From Serpens gallinarum (GTDB lineage: Bacteria; Pseudomonadota; Gammaproteobacteria; Pseudomonadales; Pseudomonadaceae): a DNA stretch of 64,000 nucleotides. A program made the translations under genes and the position numbers. This document shows, one piece after another, positions 48,971-57,888 of the stretch. Within the stretch, counting starts at the first letter, position 1. Every line of letters begins with the position of its first letter. The stretch spans positions 1 to 64,000 of the forward strand of contig NZ_JACSQG010000008.1 in assembly GCF_014836765.1 (NCBI RefSeq), read 5' to 3'. Below the pieces are notes generated by a model. The model saw only the letters and a list, made by a program, of their open reading frames with translations, had not been told where the DNA came from and did not search any database.

Positions 48971-50233
48971 TCAGAGCTTCGCCGGCGCCGCATCTTCAAA
49001 ACGATCCACCCGGCGCAAGCTTTTGAACGCCAACATCCAGCCGCCCGTGACGCCCAGCGTGCACAACCCACCGATCACGGCCGCCGGCACCGTGCCGAAC
49101 CAGGCGGCGCTGGAACCGGCGCGGAATTCGCCCAGTTCGTTGGACGAGCCGATGAACAGCATGTTCACCGCGTTGACCCGCCCGCGCATGGCGTCCGGAG
49201 TGGAGAACTGGATCAGCGACGAGCGGATGTACATGCTCACCATGTCCGCTCCACCGGCCACGAACAGCGCCGCAAAGGACAGCCAGAACAGGCTGGACAG
49301 CGCAAACACCAGGTTCGCCACGCCAAAGATCGCCACGGCGATGAACATGGTCATGCCGACATGGCGATTGAATGGCCGGGTGCTCAGGTAAAAACCCACC
49401 ATCACCTCACCAAGAGCCATGGCGCTACGCAGCGCGCCGAGGCCAGCCGGGCCGACGTTCAGCACTTCCTGTGCGTAGATCGGTAGCAACGCCACCACCC
49501 CGCCGAGCAGCACAGCGAACAGATCCAGCGAAATGGTGCCGAGGATGATCGGCCGCGAGCGGATAAAACGAATCCCGGCGGTGAACCGCTGCCAGGCCGT
49601 CGCCTCCAGCGCCTGCATTTTCTCCGCATACAGCACCGGCACCCAGCGCAGCAGCAGGATGCCGGCCAGGAAGAACAACAGACAGGCCGCATAGGTCAGC
49701 CCGCCTCCGCCCAGCGCATAAAGGCCACCACCGAACACCGGCCCGGCAATGGTCGAGCCGCGCACGATCATGCTGTTGGCGGCAATCGCTGCGGCCAATT
49801 TATCCCGCGGTACGATCTGCGGCAGCAAACTGGACAGCGCCGGCCCGGTAAACGCGCGGGCGCAGCCGTAGAACACCAGCACGATATAAATGCCGGTAAC
49901 CGCCCCGCCACTCAGCGACAGCCACAACAATGCCGCCGCACACACAGCTTCCAGCCCCCAGCTGAGGCTCAGGATGCGCTTGCGGTCGTAGCGGTCGATC
50001 AAATCGCCCGCCGGCATCAGCAGCAGCAACATGGGAATGAACTGCGCCAGACCGACATAGGCCAGCGACAGCGGATCGCGGGTCATGTCGTACACCTGCC
50101 AAGCCACCACCACGGCAAGAATCTGCACGGCGAACATGGCCAGCACACGACTGATCAGAAAGGGCAGGAAACCGGGTTGGCGGTAGACGGAAGCAGGTAA
50201 AGCAGAAACGTCGGGAGTAGACACGGCAAACAT
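48971..50233 (-). CDS. Major facilitator superfamily transporter (MFS_3/EntS-like)
   Basis: A 420-residue inner-membrane protein with about 12 membrane segments. The DRYDRKRILSLSWG loop (about 80-93) is the MFS cytoplasmic A-motif, and the PALSSLLPQIVPRDKLAAAIAANSM stretch is typical of the MFS_3 exporters such as EntS. The N-terminus MFAVSTPDVSALPASVYRQPGF is polar. The substrate cannot be told; no siderophore genes are nearby. Its leader, just upstream, carries the left direct repeat at 50245. Confidence 0.87.
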   Translation of the reverse strand: MFAVSTPDVSALPASVYRQPGFLPFLISRVLAMFAVQILAVVVAWQVYDMTRDPLSLAYVGLAQFIPMLLLLMPAGDLIDRYDRKRILSLSWGLEAVCAAALLWLSLSGGAVTGIYIVLVFYGCARAFTGPALSSLLPQIVPRDKLAAAIAANSMIVRGSTIAGPVFGGGLYALGGGGLTYAACLLFFLAGILLLRWVPVLYAEKMQALEATAWQRFTAGIRFIRSRPIILGTISLDLFAVLLGGVVALLPIYAQEVLNVGPAGLGALRSAMALGEVMVGFYLSTRPFNRHVGMTMFIAVAIFGVANLVFALSSLFWLSFAALFVAGGADMVSMYIRSSLIQFSTPDAMRGRVNAVNMLFIGSSNELGEFRAGSSAAWFGTVPAAVIGGLCTLGVTGGWMLAFKSLRRVDRFEDAAPAKL

Positions 50234-50244
50234 CCAAGAACAAT

Positions 50245-50336
50245 GCGCCTCGGCATTCAGGTGCGAACCGTGCCGGGCCGAAAGCGGGCCAATTTACTGG
50301 AGTGGCCTGGCAACAGGCAACGGAGGCTGCAGAACT
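50245..50336 (+). repeat. Direct repeat L flanking the methyltransferase gene
   Basis: From gcgcctcggcattcaggtgcgaaccgtg to ggctgcagaac. It matches 51234-51324 at roughly 75-80 percent by eye, same orientation, including the block gccaatttactgga against gccaatctactgga. It starts 12 bases upstream of the MFS start. Confidence 0.75.
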
Positions 50337-50395
50337 TTACAGCGCCGGCTTGCCCGGCAGTGTAGCTGTGGCCCTGCCCGCCAACCTGCCCCGGA

Positions 50396-51139
50396 TTACT
50401 TTTTTACACAGACAAATAATGCATTTCCCGAAGCCTGCCCCCAAGGCGTTATCTTTTCATAGTCATGCTCGAACACATGAACATCAAAATAAGGCCGCAA
50501 CAGCTCGTGGAGTTCAGCAAAACTCAACGCCACCATGGGATGTTCGTCCTGCCATGCCTGCGTCACCTCGCCGGTGGTCTTTTCAATACTGAGCTGCAAT
50601 GACTGTTTTTCACCAGAGCCGCGGTAATTCCAGCCAGAGCTGAAAACAAAGCGACTCCCCTGGTGCTCGACGGCATGCCTTGCCCTGGTGCCGTTATCGA
50701 TCTTGGTCTTGTCAACCGAGTTGAAGCAGAAGACCCCGCTTTCGCTGAGCGCGCCATGAACACTGGCAATGCATTCCTTGAGCTTGGGAATTCCACTGTT
50801 GTAATGAATGGAATACAAAAAGCAGGTGATCAGATCGAAGGGCTCATCAACGCCGAAGTCGCACATATCCTGCAGCGTGAAATGTGCTTCCGGACAGCGA
50901 AGCTTGGCAAGATCCAGCATGGGCTGATTGATATCCAGCCCACTGCTGCTGTAGCCACTGTCGATAAAGTGCCGAATATGAGGCCCGGTACCGCATGCCA
51001 GGTCGAGATGGCGCGTCCCTGCATTACCGAATATCTGATGCAGCCTGTGTGCACTGTTACTTTGCGCGTGGTAATTGATGCCCTCACACATCAAATCGTA
51101 ATAGCCCGATAGATCGGTATATAAAGCGTTGAATGACAT
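50396..51139 (-). CDS. Class I SAM-dependent methyltransferase
   Basis: A 247-residue small-molecule-type methyltransferase. The SAM loop is HLDLACGTGPHIRHF (about 44-58), then SGLDINQPMLDLA and the DLITCFLYSIHYN motif-III region. The GC content looks lower than in its neighbours, and it sits between two direct repeats, so acquisition is likely. The ATG at 51139 is preferred; a GTG two codons earlier is possible. The substrate is unknown; its only candidate partner is the co-oriented MFS gene downstream. Confidence 0.83.
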   Translation of the reverse strand: MSFNALYTDLSGYYDLMCEGINYHAQSNSAHRLHQIFGNAGTRHLDLACGTGPHIRHFIDSGYSSSGLDINQPMLDLAKLRCPEAHFTLQDMCDFGVDEPFDLITCFLYSIHYNSGIPKLKECIASVHGALSESGVFCFNSVDKTKIDNGTRARHAVEHQGSRFVFSSGWNYRGSGEKQSLQLSIEKTTGEVTQAWQDEHPMVALSFAELHELLRPYFDVHVFEHDYEKITPWGQASGNALFVCVKK

Positions 51140-51233
51140 AGCCACCTAATAATTAACGAGCATATTCGTAGCCGGGGTCAGACAAGCCTTCTCAGGCTAC
51201 CGCCCCACAACCTCCGGAATGACACGGGCAAAG

Positions 51234-51324
51234 GCGCCTCGGGCCAGGTACGAAGCGTGCCGAGCCAAAAGCGCGCCAATCTACTGGAACCGCTGGGCAT
51301 CCGGCAAACGAAGGGCAGAAACTT
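51234..51324 (+). repeat. Direct repeat R flanking the methyltransferase gene
   Basis: Diverged copy of 50245-50336. It lies about 95 bases upstream of the methyltransferase start, in the 350-base gap before the M20 peptidase gene. The rest of that gap has a small palindrome (gtagcc..ggctac near 51172-51202) and no gene. Confidence 0.75.
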
Positions 51325-51489
51325 CAAATCGCGACCAATGTCCAGTGTGAAGGGTTCGGACCTGTTTGCCTCTGTCCTGAAGCATCCGGGTGAAGAGCCG
51401 CATGGAGTTGGACGTGACAGTGAGTCGGGATTGATGCGTGGCAGTGAGCAGTCATCTGCTGCGGGGAGTGAAGCAATACCCTTTCACCC

Positions 51490-52836
51490 ATGACCTGCAT
51501 AGGCACCCCCATGACTTTACAGCCCAACCCCTTTCATTCGGCCCTGCTGGCGGCCGGTCTGCTGCTCAGCCTCGGCGCGAATGCCGACTCCGCACTGGAG
51601 CAGCAAGTGCGTAAGGATGCCGCCGCGATTGAGTCGCAACTGATTGAGTGGCGCCGGGACATTCACCAGCACCCGGAACTGGGCGAACAGGAAACCCGCA
51701 CTGCCAAACTGGTCGCCGACCATCTCACCCGCCTGGGCATGGAAGTTAGAAGCAACATTGCCCGCACCGGGGTCGTCGGCATTCTCAAAGGAGGCAAACC
51801 CGGGCGCACGGTAGCGCTGCGCGCCGACATGGATGCCCTGCCCGTTAAGGAGCCATCAGGCTTGCCCTTCGCCTCCAAGGCTCGAGGCGACTACCACGGC
51901 ACCGAGGTGGATGTGATGCATGCCTGCGGTCACGATGCGCACACAGCCATGCTGATGGCGACTGCCGAAGTGCTCAGCGGCATGAAGGATCAACTCGAAG
52001 GCACGGTCATGTTCATCTTCCAGCCCGCCGAGGAAGGCTCCAGCCTGGTTCTGCCGGGGCCGGATGCCAGCTGGGGGGCCAAAAAGATGCTGGAAGAGGG
52101 CCTGTTCAAGTCGCTCAAGCCCGATGCGATTTTCGCTGTGCACGTGATGCCAGGACCGTCGGGACAGATCAGTTGGCGCAGCGGGGCAACCACCGCTGCC
52201 AGTGACATGCTCAACATCGGCGTTACCGGCAGCCAGGGCCATGGCGGCATGCCTTGGAATACCATTGACCCCATCGTCACCTCGGCGCAGATCATCAACG
52301 GAATACAAACCGTCGTCAGCCGCAGGGCCAACCTGACTCGATCCGCCGTGGTCATCACCATCGGCACGATCCACGGCGGCAGCGGGCCGAATATCGTTCC
52401 GGAAACGGTGGAAATGACCGGCACCATCCGCACCTATGACGAGGGTGTCCGCGCTCAGGTCGGCCAGGATATAAAACTCAGCACAGAGAAAATCGCCGAA
52501 AGCGCCGGCGCAACGGCAGACGTTTCGGTGGAGCCCATGTACAGCACCACCATCAATGATGCCACGCTGACCGAACGGATGGCCCCGGTGCTGGAACGCG
52601 TCGCCGATGGCAAAGTGGCCACCGCCGACCTACCGGGCGCTGCCGAAGACTTCTCCTTCTTCGCCCAGGAGGTGCCCGGCCTGTACATGTTTCTCGGTAT
52701 TACCCCGGATGGCCAGGACCCGGCCACTGCCGCGCCCAACCACAACCCCGAATTTTTCGTGGATGAAAAGGCACTGGTGGTGGGGACCCGAGCCATGGCC
52801 ACGCTGGTGGTGGATTACCTTTCGAACGAAGACTGA
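51490..52836 (+). CDS. Exported M20 family amidohydrolase
   Basis: A 448-residue metallo-amidohydrolase (M20D, hippurate/IAA-amino acid hydrolase group) with a signal peptide that ends near SLGANA-DS. The metal cluster HACGHDAHTAM, the FQPAEEGSS Glu pair and the GSQGHGGMPWNTIDP dimer-domain loop are present. It should hydrolyse N-acyl amino acids in the periplasm. Two ATG codons, 51490 and 51511, are possible; the inner one (MTLQPNPFHS) gives a more typical signal peptide. It has no operon partner. Confidence 0.88.
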   Translation: MTCIGTPMTLQPNPFHSALLAAGLLLSLGANADSALEQQVRKDAAAIESQLIEWRRDIHQHPELGEQETRTAKLVADHLTRLGMEVRSNIARTGVVGILKGGKPGRTVALRADMDALPVKEPSGLPFASKARGDYHGTEVDVMHACGHDAHTAMLMATAEVLSGMKDQLEGTVMFIFQPAEEGSSLVLPGPDASWGAKKMLEEGLFKSLKPDAIFAVHVMPGPSGQISWRSGATTAASDMLNIGVTGSQGHGGMPWNTIDPIVTSAQIINGIQTVVSRRANLTRSAVVITIGTIHGGSGPNIVPETVEMTGTIRTYDEGVRAQVGQDIKLSTEKIAESAGATADVSVEPMYSTTINDATLTERMAPVLERVADGKVATADLPGAAEDFSFFAQEVPGLYMFLGITPDGQDPATAAPNHNPEFFVDEKALVVGTRAMATLVVDYLSNED

Positions 52837-52878
52837 TAGCAGCTTCTACGCGACGGTGCCGCATCGCTCGATACGCCT

Positions 52879-52950
52879 GTAGGGGGATGTCGCTTTTTAC
52901 ATCCACCACAACGCCGCTGCGGTGGACAGGTGAAGCGTTGTCCACCCTAC
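52879..52950. repeat. Palindromic intergenic repeat, GTAGGGTGGA family, copy f
   Basis: gtagggggatgtcg at the left and gttgtccaccctac at the right, with an inner atccacc / ggtggac pair. It lies between convergent M20 and isochorismatase-like genes. Confidence 0.65.
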
Positions 52951-52997
52951 TGGACTGAGCGAGCATGCCCACCAGCGGCTTAATCAGCCTACTTCCT

Positions 52998-53630
52998 TTA
53001 GGTAGCACTGCCCGCAGTCAAGGCTCCATAACTCGTCATCAAGTTCCGATAATCCGGAATGTGATTGGAAAACAACGTGGCCAGGCCCTCAACATCGTTG
53101 CGCCAGTCGCGATGCAGCTCACAGGCCAATCCGAACCAGGTCATCAGCTGCGCGCCAGCAACGGACATGCGGTTCCACGCCGAATGGCGAGTAAGTTCGT
53201 TGAAGGTGCCGGAGGCATCGGTGACGACGAACACCTCAAAACCTTCCTCAATGGCCGACAGGGCCGGGAACGCCACGCACACCTCGGTGACCACGCCGGC
53301 AATGATCAGCTGCCTTTTGCCGGTCGCCTTCACCGCCGCAACGAATTCCTCGTTGTCCCAGGCGTTGATCTGGCCAGGGCGGGCAATATAGGGCGCCTCG
53401 GGGAACTGCGCCTTGAGCTCGGGTACCAACGGGCCGTTGGGGCCGTTCTCGAAACTGGTGGTGAGAATGGTGGGCAGGTTGAAGTATTTGGCCAGATCGC
53501 CCAGGGCCAGCACGTTGTTCTTGAACCTGTCTGGCTCGATATCGCGCACCAGCGACAGAAGACCGGCCTGATGGTCGACCAGCAGCACGGCGGCCTGATT
53601 TTTGTCGAGGCGTTTGTAGGGAATCGTCAT
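52998..53630 (-). CDS. Isochorismatase family hydrolase (YcaC-like)
   Basis: A 210-residue cysteine hydrolase. The catalytic triad parts are visible: Asp in AVLLVDHQAGL (about 15-25), Lys in the middle, and Cys in GVVTEVCVAFPAL (about 112-124). TTSFENGPNGP is typical of the YcaC-like group, whose substrates are unknown. ATG codons lie at 53636 and 53630; the second is better spaced from the aggag site. It stands alone. Confidence 0.88.
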   Translation of the reverse strand: MTIPYKRLDKNQAAVLLVDHQAGLLSLVRDIEPDRFKNNVLALGDLAKYFNLPTILTTSFENGPNGPLVPELKAQFPEAPYIARPGQINAWDNEEFVAAVKATGKRQLIIAGVVTEVCVAFPALSAIEEGFEVFVVTDASGTFNELTRHSAWNRMSVAGAQLMTWFGLACELHRDWRNDVEGLATLFSNHIPDYRNLMTSYGALTAGSAT

Positions 53631-53828
53631 GATCATCTCCTGGGCATGGGTGGAGGCTAGCCATTAAAAGCCGCGGTGGGCTTCGGCCTGCCATGGCAGA
53701 TTGATTGAAGCCCATATCCAGGCACAGAGTTCAGCGTCCTTCAGACTGAAGGACCGAAGGCATGACAAAACACAAAGACTTGAGGCTTCTACGCGAAAAA
53801 CCGGCCATGAGAGCCGAACCCTCATGCC

Positions 53829-54047
53829 TCAGAGGCTAATCGGGCCTTGCTTGAATTCACCCTGCAACAGGTTTTCGACGGTGTTGCCCATGCCATCCTG
53901 TGCAGTGAGGTCAGCGCCCTTTTCACGCAGCGCGTCGAGAATTTCCGTGCGCTAAAACAGCGCCGCGTACATGGCTGGCGTCTGGTCGGCATTGTTGCGC
54001 TGGTTCGGGCTGCACTCGCTCACCAGCAGGCGGACCGCAGCCTTTGC
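53829..54047 (-). pseudogene. Ankyrin-repeat protein remnant with internal stop
   Basis: On the minus strand the translation ending at 53829 reads NNADQTPAMYAALF, then TAG (53952-53954), then RTEILDALREKGADLTAQDGMGN and a short tail. These are clear ankyrin repeat units (AVRLLVSE, ILDALREKGAD). The upstream part is lost before the betT stop, and no start is present. It is a decayed ankyrin gene. The remaining bases from 53631 hold nothing recognised. Confidence 0.75.
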
Positions 54048-54122
54048 CAGACGGTGTATTGCGGATTGCGCGCCTCTTTCTCAGTTCTTCGTGAATTCAG
54101 TCGGGCTCTGCTGCAAAGCCCG

Positions 54123-56414
54123 TCACTCCTTCTTGTCGCCAAGGTCATGAATGTCCCCGGCATCCTTTGGCACCGCGGACTGCTGGTCCTTGGGCAGAAT
54201 CGATGGTGTAAGTACCGAGGGGGTCGCGGTCTCCGAGGAGAACGTGAGAAACGCGAGATGCGCCTCGTACCGCTCGAGCACGTCATCAATCACCTGTTGC
54301 TTGGTGAGGCCCATCAGGTCATAGCCGCCCGAGCCGGTCTGGGTGAACACCTCGAGCCGGTAGTAGACATCGGTCTCACGGGACATCCGGCCGCTGAACA
54401 TCGGCACCGGCGCCTCGACAATGGCGACCTGGTAGTGGAAGTCGCGAAAGGTATCCATGGACACCCGCAGCAGCGGCTCTTCAATGCCGTTCGCGTTGGT
54501 CATGGTGTCTCGCACCACATCGTAACCCTGGTTGCGGAACTCGGCGGCAACGTCGTCCAGCGCCGGTCGCACCGTGCGGTTTAGGAATTGGGTAACCTGC
54601 CGCAGCGACGGGAACGCTCGCAGTTGTTCGAGTCGCTGCTTCCACGACCGTTCTGGAACATGGCCGCCAATCGGGGCCATGGTCGGCCGGCGCAGCACTT
54701 GCCCCTCGCGCTCGGCCCGTTCCATGCGCAGCACCTTGTAGAAAGAGGCCATCACCAGGTAGGCAATGATGGTCACCGGCAACGCGAAGATCAGCGTCGC
54801 GTACTCCATCGTCGTCACACCACCGGCGAGCAGCATCGCTACGGTAAGCACCGCGGTGAGCACGGCCCAGAAGATGCGCAGCCACTTCGGCCCGTCGTGG
54901 GACGGATCCGGGATCGAGGCCGAGAAGTTCGACATCACCATGGCCCCCGAATTGGCGCTAGTGAGGTAGAACAGCAGCCCCGAGAGCGTCGCCAGTCCGA
55001 TCAGGAACATCGCCCCCGGGAACATCCCCAGTAGCGCGTACCAGCCGCGCTCCGGGCTCTCGACCGCCAGCTCGGCGAACGTCATGTTGCCCTGCAGCAC
55101 TTGGAACAAGGCCGAATTGCCGAACAGTGAAACGATAATGAAGTCGCACAGCACCGGGGCGGTGATTGCCGCAATCACAAACTCGCGCAGCGTGCGCCCG
55201 CGTGAAATACGCGCCAGGAAAACCCCCACGAACGGCCCCCACGCAAGCCAGAAGGCCCAGAAGAACAGCGTCCAGCCGCCCATCCACTGGGCGCCGCCTG
55301 GCTCGTAGGCGAAGGTCTGCAACGTGCGGGCGGGGAACGTCAGCAGAAAGCGACCAATGTTCTCGGTGAGCGCATTCAGCAGGAACGCCGTCTGCCCGGT
55401 GAAGAGGATGTAGACCATCATCGCCACGGCGCTCCACAGGTTCAGCTCGGAGATCCAGCGAATGCCACGGTCGACACCCGACGTGGTGGCCGCAATGGTC
55501 AAAACCACCGCACCAATGACCAGTGCAATCTGCAACGCAAGGCCATGTTGCAGGCCGAAGAGCACGGAAAAGCCCACGCTCAGCAAGACAACACCAATAC
55601 CCATCGAGGTGGCGACGCCGAACACGGTACCCACCAGCGCGATAATGTTGATGCCATCGCCCAAGGGGCCGCGCACGCGCTTGCCGAGCAGCGGGTAGAG
55701 CGCCGCGCGGATCGACAGCGGCATGCCCCAGCGGTAAGCGAAGTAGCCCATCGCCATGCCGAGCAGAGCATACATCGACCACCCCGCGATGCCGTAGTGA
55801 AACATCGTCCAAACCACCGCATCCTGCATCGCAGCGGCTGTGCTGCCCTCGCCGGCGGGTGGGTAAAGGTACTGCACGACAGGGCCGGTGACCGAGTAGA
55901 ACAGCATGTCGATTCCCACACCCGCGGCAAACAGCATCGCGACCCAGGTGGTGAGCTGGTATTGCGGGCGCGAGTGGTCCGGACCGAGCCGCACGTTGCC
56001 TTCCTTGGAAAGCGCGACCCACAGCACGAAACCGATAACCAGTGTCATCGTCACCACGTAGTACCAACCCAGGGTCGTCGCGATCCAGTCGACGGTCGCC
56101 TTCATCGTCGTGCGCGCGTCATCAGGCATGAGGATGGCCCAGATCGAGAAGGCCAGAATCACCACCGACGAGATCAGCAGAACCTGCCAATTGGTGCGCG
56201 AGGTGCGGTGCTCAAGCAGTTCCTGGGGGCCCTTGCTGAGGTCACTGCGTGAGACCGGTGTGTCGTCCTCGTCCGGTCGCTCGTGCCGACGTGGCGTACC
56301 GCCGAATTTGCTGCGCTCAAGCGGCGGATGCGGCTTTGCGGCTTGCGCGCTCGGAGCCTGCTGGCTCGGCGGAGTGGGTTCGGGGCGTTCGTCGTCGGGA
56401 GGATCGATCGGCAT
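54123..56414 (-). CDS. betT: BCCT family choline/glycine-betaine transporter BetT
   Basis: A 763-residue secondary transporter of the betaine-choline-carnitine family with 12 membrane helices (about 78-560). The signature WTLFFWAFWLAWGPFVGVFLARISRGRT is present. The N-terminus is long and Pro-rich (1-70, PPDDERPEPTPPSQQ). The cytoplasmic C-terminal domain (about 560-763) is of the long, osmosensing BetT type, FRDFHYQVAIVE and ETDVYYRLEVF being conserved. Start has a ggag site. It probably imports choline for betaine synthesis under salt stress; no bet enzyme genes are nearby. Confidence 0.9.
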   Translation of the reverse strand: MPIDPPDDERPEPTPPSQQAPSAQAAKPHPPLERSKFGGTPRRHERPDEDDTPVSRSDLSKGPQELLEHRTSRTNWQVLLISSVVILAFSIWAILMPDDARTTMKATVDWIATTLGWYYVVTMTLVIGFVLWVALSKEGNVRLGPDHSRPQYQLTTWVAMLFAAGVGIDMLFYSVTGPVVQYLYPPAGEGSTAAAMQDAVVWTMFHYGIAGWSMYALLGMAMGYFAYRWGMPLSIRAALYPLLGKRVRGPLGDGINIIALVGTVFGVATSMGIGVVLLSVGFSVLFGLQHGLALQIALVIGAVVLTIAATTSGVDRGIRWISELNLWSAVAMMVYILFTGQTAFLLNALTENIGRFLLTFPARTLQTFAYEPGGAQWMGGWTLFFWAFWLAWGPFVGVFLARISRGRTLREFVIAAITAPVLCDFIIVSLFGNSALFQVLQGNMTFAELAVESPERGWYALLGMFPGAMFLIGLATLSGLLFYLTSANSGAMVMSNFSASIPDPSHDGPKWLRIFWAVLTAVLTVAMLLAGGVTTMEYATLIFALPVTIIAYLVMASFYKVLRMERAEREGQVLRRPTMAPIGGHVPERSWKQRLEQLRAFPSLRQVTQFLNRTVRPALDDVAAEFRNQGYDVVRDTMTNANGIEEPLLRVSMDTFRDFHYQVAIVEAPVPMFSGRMSRETDVYYRLEVFTQTGSGGYDLMGLTKQQVIDDVLERYEAHLAFLTFSSETATPSVLTPSILPKDQQSAVPKDAGDIHDLGDKKE

Positions 56415-56792
56415 GGGTCAACTCCTGCCTCGGTGCGCACTGCCTCATCAAGAGGCTGATAACGCGATGAAGAAACTCGGCAACCACCTGTGCAGGAATA
56501 GCAGGGTTTTGCGATGCGGGAGTCTGTTTCTCGACTGTATTGCCATGCCGGTCTGTCGAGATCGCGGGGCGCGCACGAAGGCCGCAGCCATCGCCGGGGA
56601 CGGTGGGCGTTGTTGCGCTAATCAGGGCTGTACTCGCGGGCAGCAGACGACCGGTGCCTGAGCGAGGAGCGCTTTGATCAACCGCAGCGACGAGCGGGTC
56701 GCGCGATTTGCCCGGCGGTGATGCCGGATGATCCGCACTTGGTGGCGGTAAATCGAAGCGGAGTTCGTGAGGAACGCTTAATCTGGCTGCGC
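56415..56792. other. 378-base gap, no gene recognised
   Basis: The region between the co-oriented AraC-type regulator gene and betT shows no ORF of coding character, no repeat family of this window and no clear terminator. It should contain the betT promoter. Confidence 0.5.
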
Positions 56793-57788
56793 TTACTCAC
56801 CGCGCAGCAGATGAGCCCTTTGCCGATCACGATAGCGTGCCGGAGTCACGCCCTGCCAGCGGCGGAAAGCGCGGGTGAAAGCATTCTCATCGGAGAAGCC
56901 CAATTGCTCAGCGATCTGCGCGAGACGTTGATCGCTGTTCAGCATGTGGCAGGCCATTGATTGCAGCACGCTGTCGCGCAAGCTCTTGAAGGACAGCCCC
57001 TCTTCTGCCAAGCGACGGTGCATGTGTCGGCCGCTGATCTGCAGCTGGGCAGCGATATTCTCCTTCCCCCTTCGCGGATACGCTCTAACCAGCCGCTCCA
57101 CTTCCCCAACGAGACTCAAACGCCCCACCTCGGCAAGCACCTGATCAGCCAGTTGGCGCAGATGGTCGCGCAACGCGCTGTTGGCCTGAATCTGCGACAG
57201 CGTCAGTTGATCCGCGGAAAAACTAAGCCGGCAGCCATCGGCGGAGAAATGCACGGGACAGCCCACAAGCGCCTCGTAGCGCGACGGATCATCCAGCGGC
57301 GGATGGGACAGCCAGATAGCTGAAGGCCTGAAACGCCCGCCGGTCGCCCAGCGTGTCAGGTTGACGATGCTACCCAACGCCGCCTCGACCCGCTCGGCCT
57401 GGCGCACCTGAAAGTTGGGGTGGTAATCAATCAGCACCAGACCTGCTTCGTGCTGCACCTGGAACTCCCCGCCATCACTGATCACCGGGGCGTATTCGAC
57501 CAGTTCATTGAGCGCGTCGCCCAGGGTGTCACAGGTCACCAGCAGCATCCCCAGGCTGTCGAGATGCCCCACCTGAATCTCCAGCCCCAGCCGCAGGCCA
57601 ATCAGGGGGTCATCGCTGGCCTCGCAGAAGGCGTCCCACAGCTCATCCTGCCAACCAATGGGCACGCGCTGCAGATTCTTTAGCCTGCCCCCAAAGTGGG
57701 CCGGCAAGACGATGTTCAGGCGTTCAGCCATCTGCAGGATGGCCTGGCTGTAACGCGGGGTAACGCTCAGCTCACTACGCTCGTGCAT
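56793..57788 (-). CDS. AraC-family regulator
   Basis: A 331-residue AraC regulator with an N-terminal arabinose-binding-type domain (PF12625-like; SLGMLLVTCDTLGDALNEL, about 78-96) and a C-terminal double helix-turn-helix (about 225-325) with IAAQLQISGRHMHRRLAEEGLSF and IAEQLGFSDENAFTRAFRRWQGVTP. This subgroup (OruR/ArgR-like) often activates a neighbouring catabolic operon. It is divergent from the monooxygenase operon with a 100-base spacer that carries a perfect 16-base palindrome. Confidence 0.9.
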   Translation of the reverse strand: MHERSELSVTPRYSQAILQMAERLNIVLPAHFGGRLKNLQRVPIGWQDELWDAFCEASDDPLIGLRLGLEIQVGHLDSLGMLLVTCDTLGDALNELVEYAPVISDGGEFQVQHEAGLVLIDYHPNFQVRQAERVEAALGSIVNLTRWATGGRFRPSAIWLSHPPLDDPSRYEALVGCPVHFSADGCRLSFSADQLTLSQIQANSALRDHLRQLADQVLAEVGRLSLVGEVERLVRAYPRRGKENIAAQLQISGRHMHRRLAEEGLSFKSLRDSVLQSMACHMLNSDQRLAQIAEQLGFSDENAFTRAFRRWQGVTPARYRDRQRAHLLRGE

Positions 57789-57821
57789 GGCCTGAATTGC
57801 CGGTTCCGTGTCCCGTTTGGT

Positions 57822-57837
57822 GCGATACGCGTATCGC
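57822..57837. promoter_or_regulatory. Perfect 16-bp palindrome between regulator and operon
   Basis: gcgatacgcgtatcgc lies 34 bases from the AraC-type start and 51 from the monooxygenase start. AraC proteins usually bind direct repeats, so a second regulator or a palindromic arrangement is possible. Confidence 0.5.
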
Positions 57838-57888
57838 CGTTTGCCATAGACTCGCGATCATAACAACAAGATAACGAGACACGCCTCT

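Noticed and set aside
48837-49391. Plus-strand frame of 184 codons opposite the MFS gene
   Set aside because: Antisense shadow that starts in a repeat element.
51257-51493. Plus-strand frame of 78 codons before the M20 gene
   Set aside because: It overlaps the right direct repeat, lacks a ribosome site and shows no family features.
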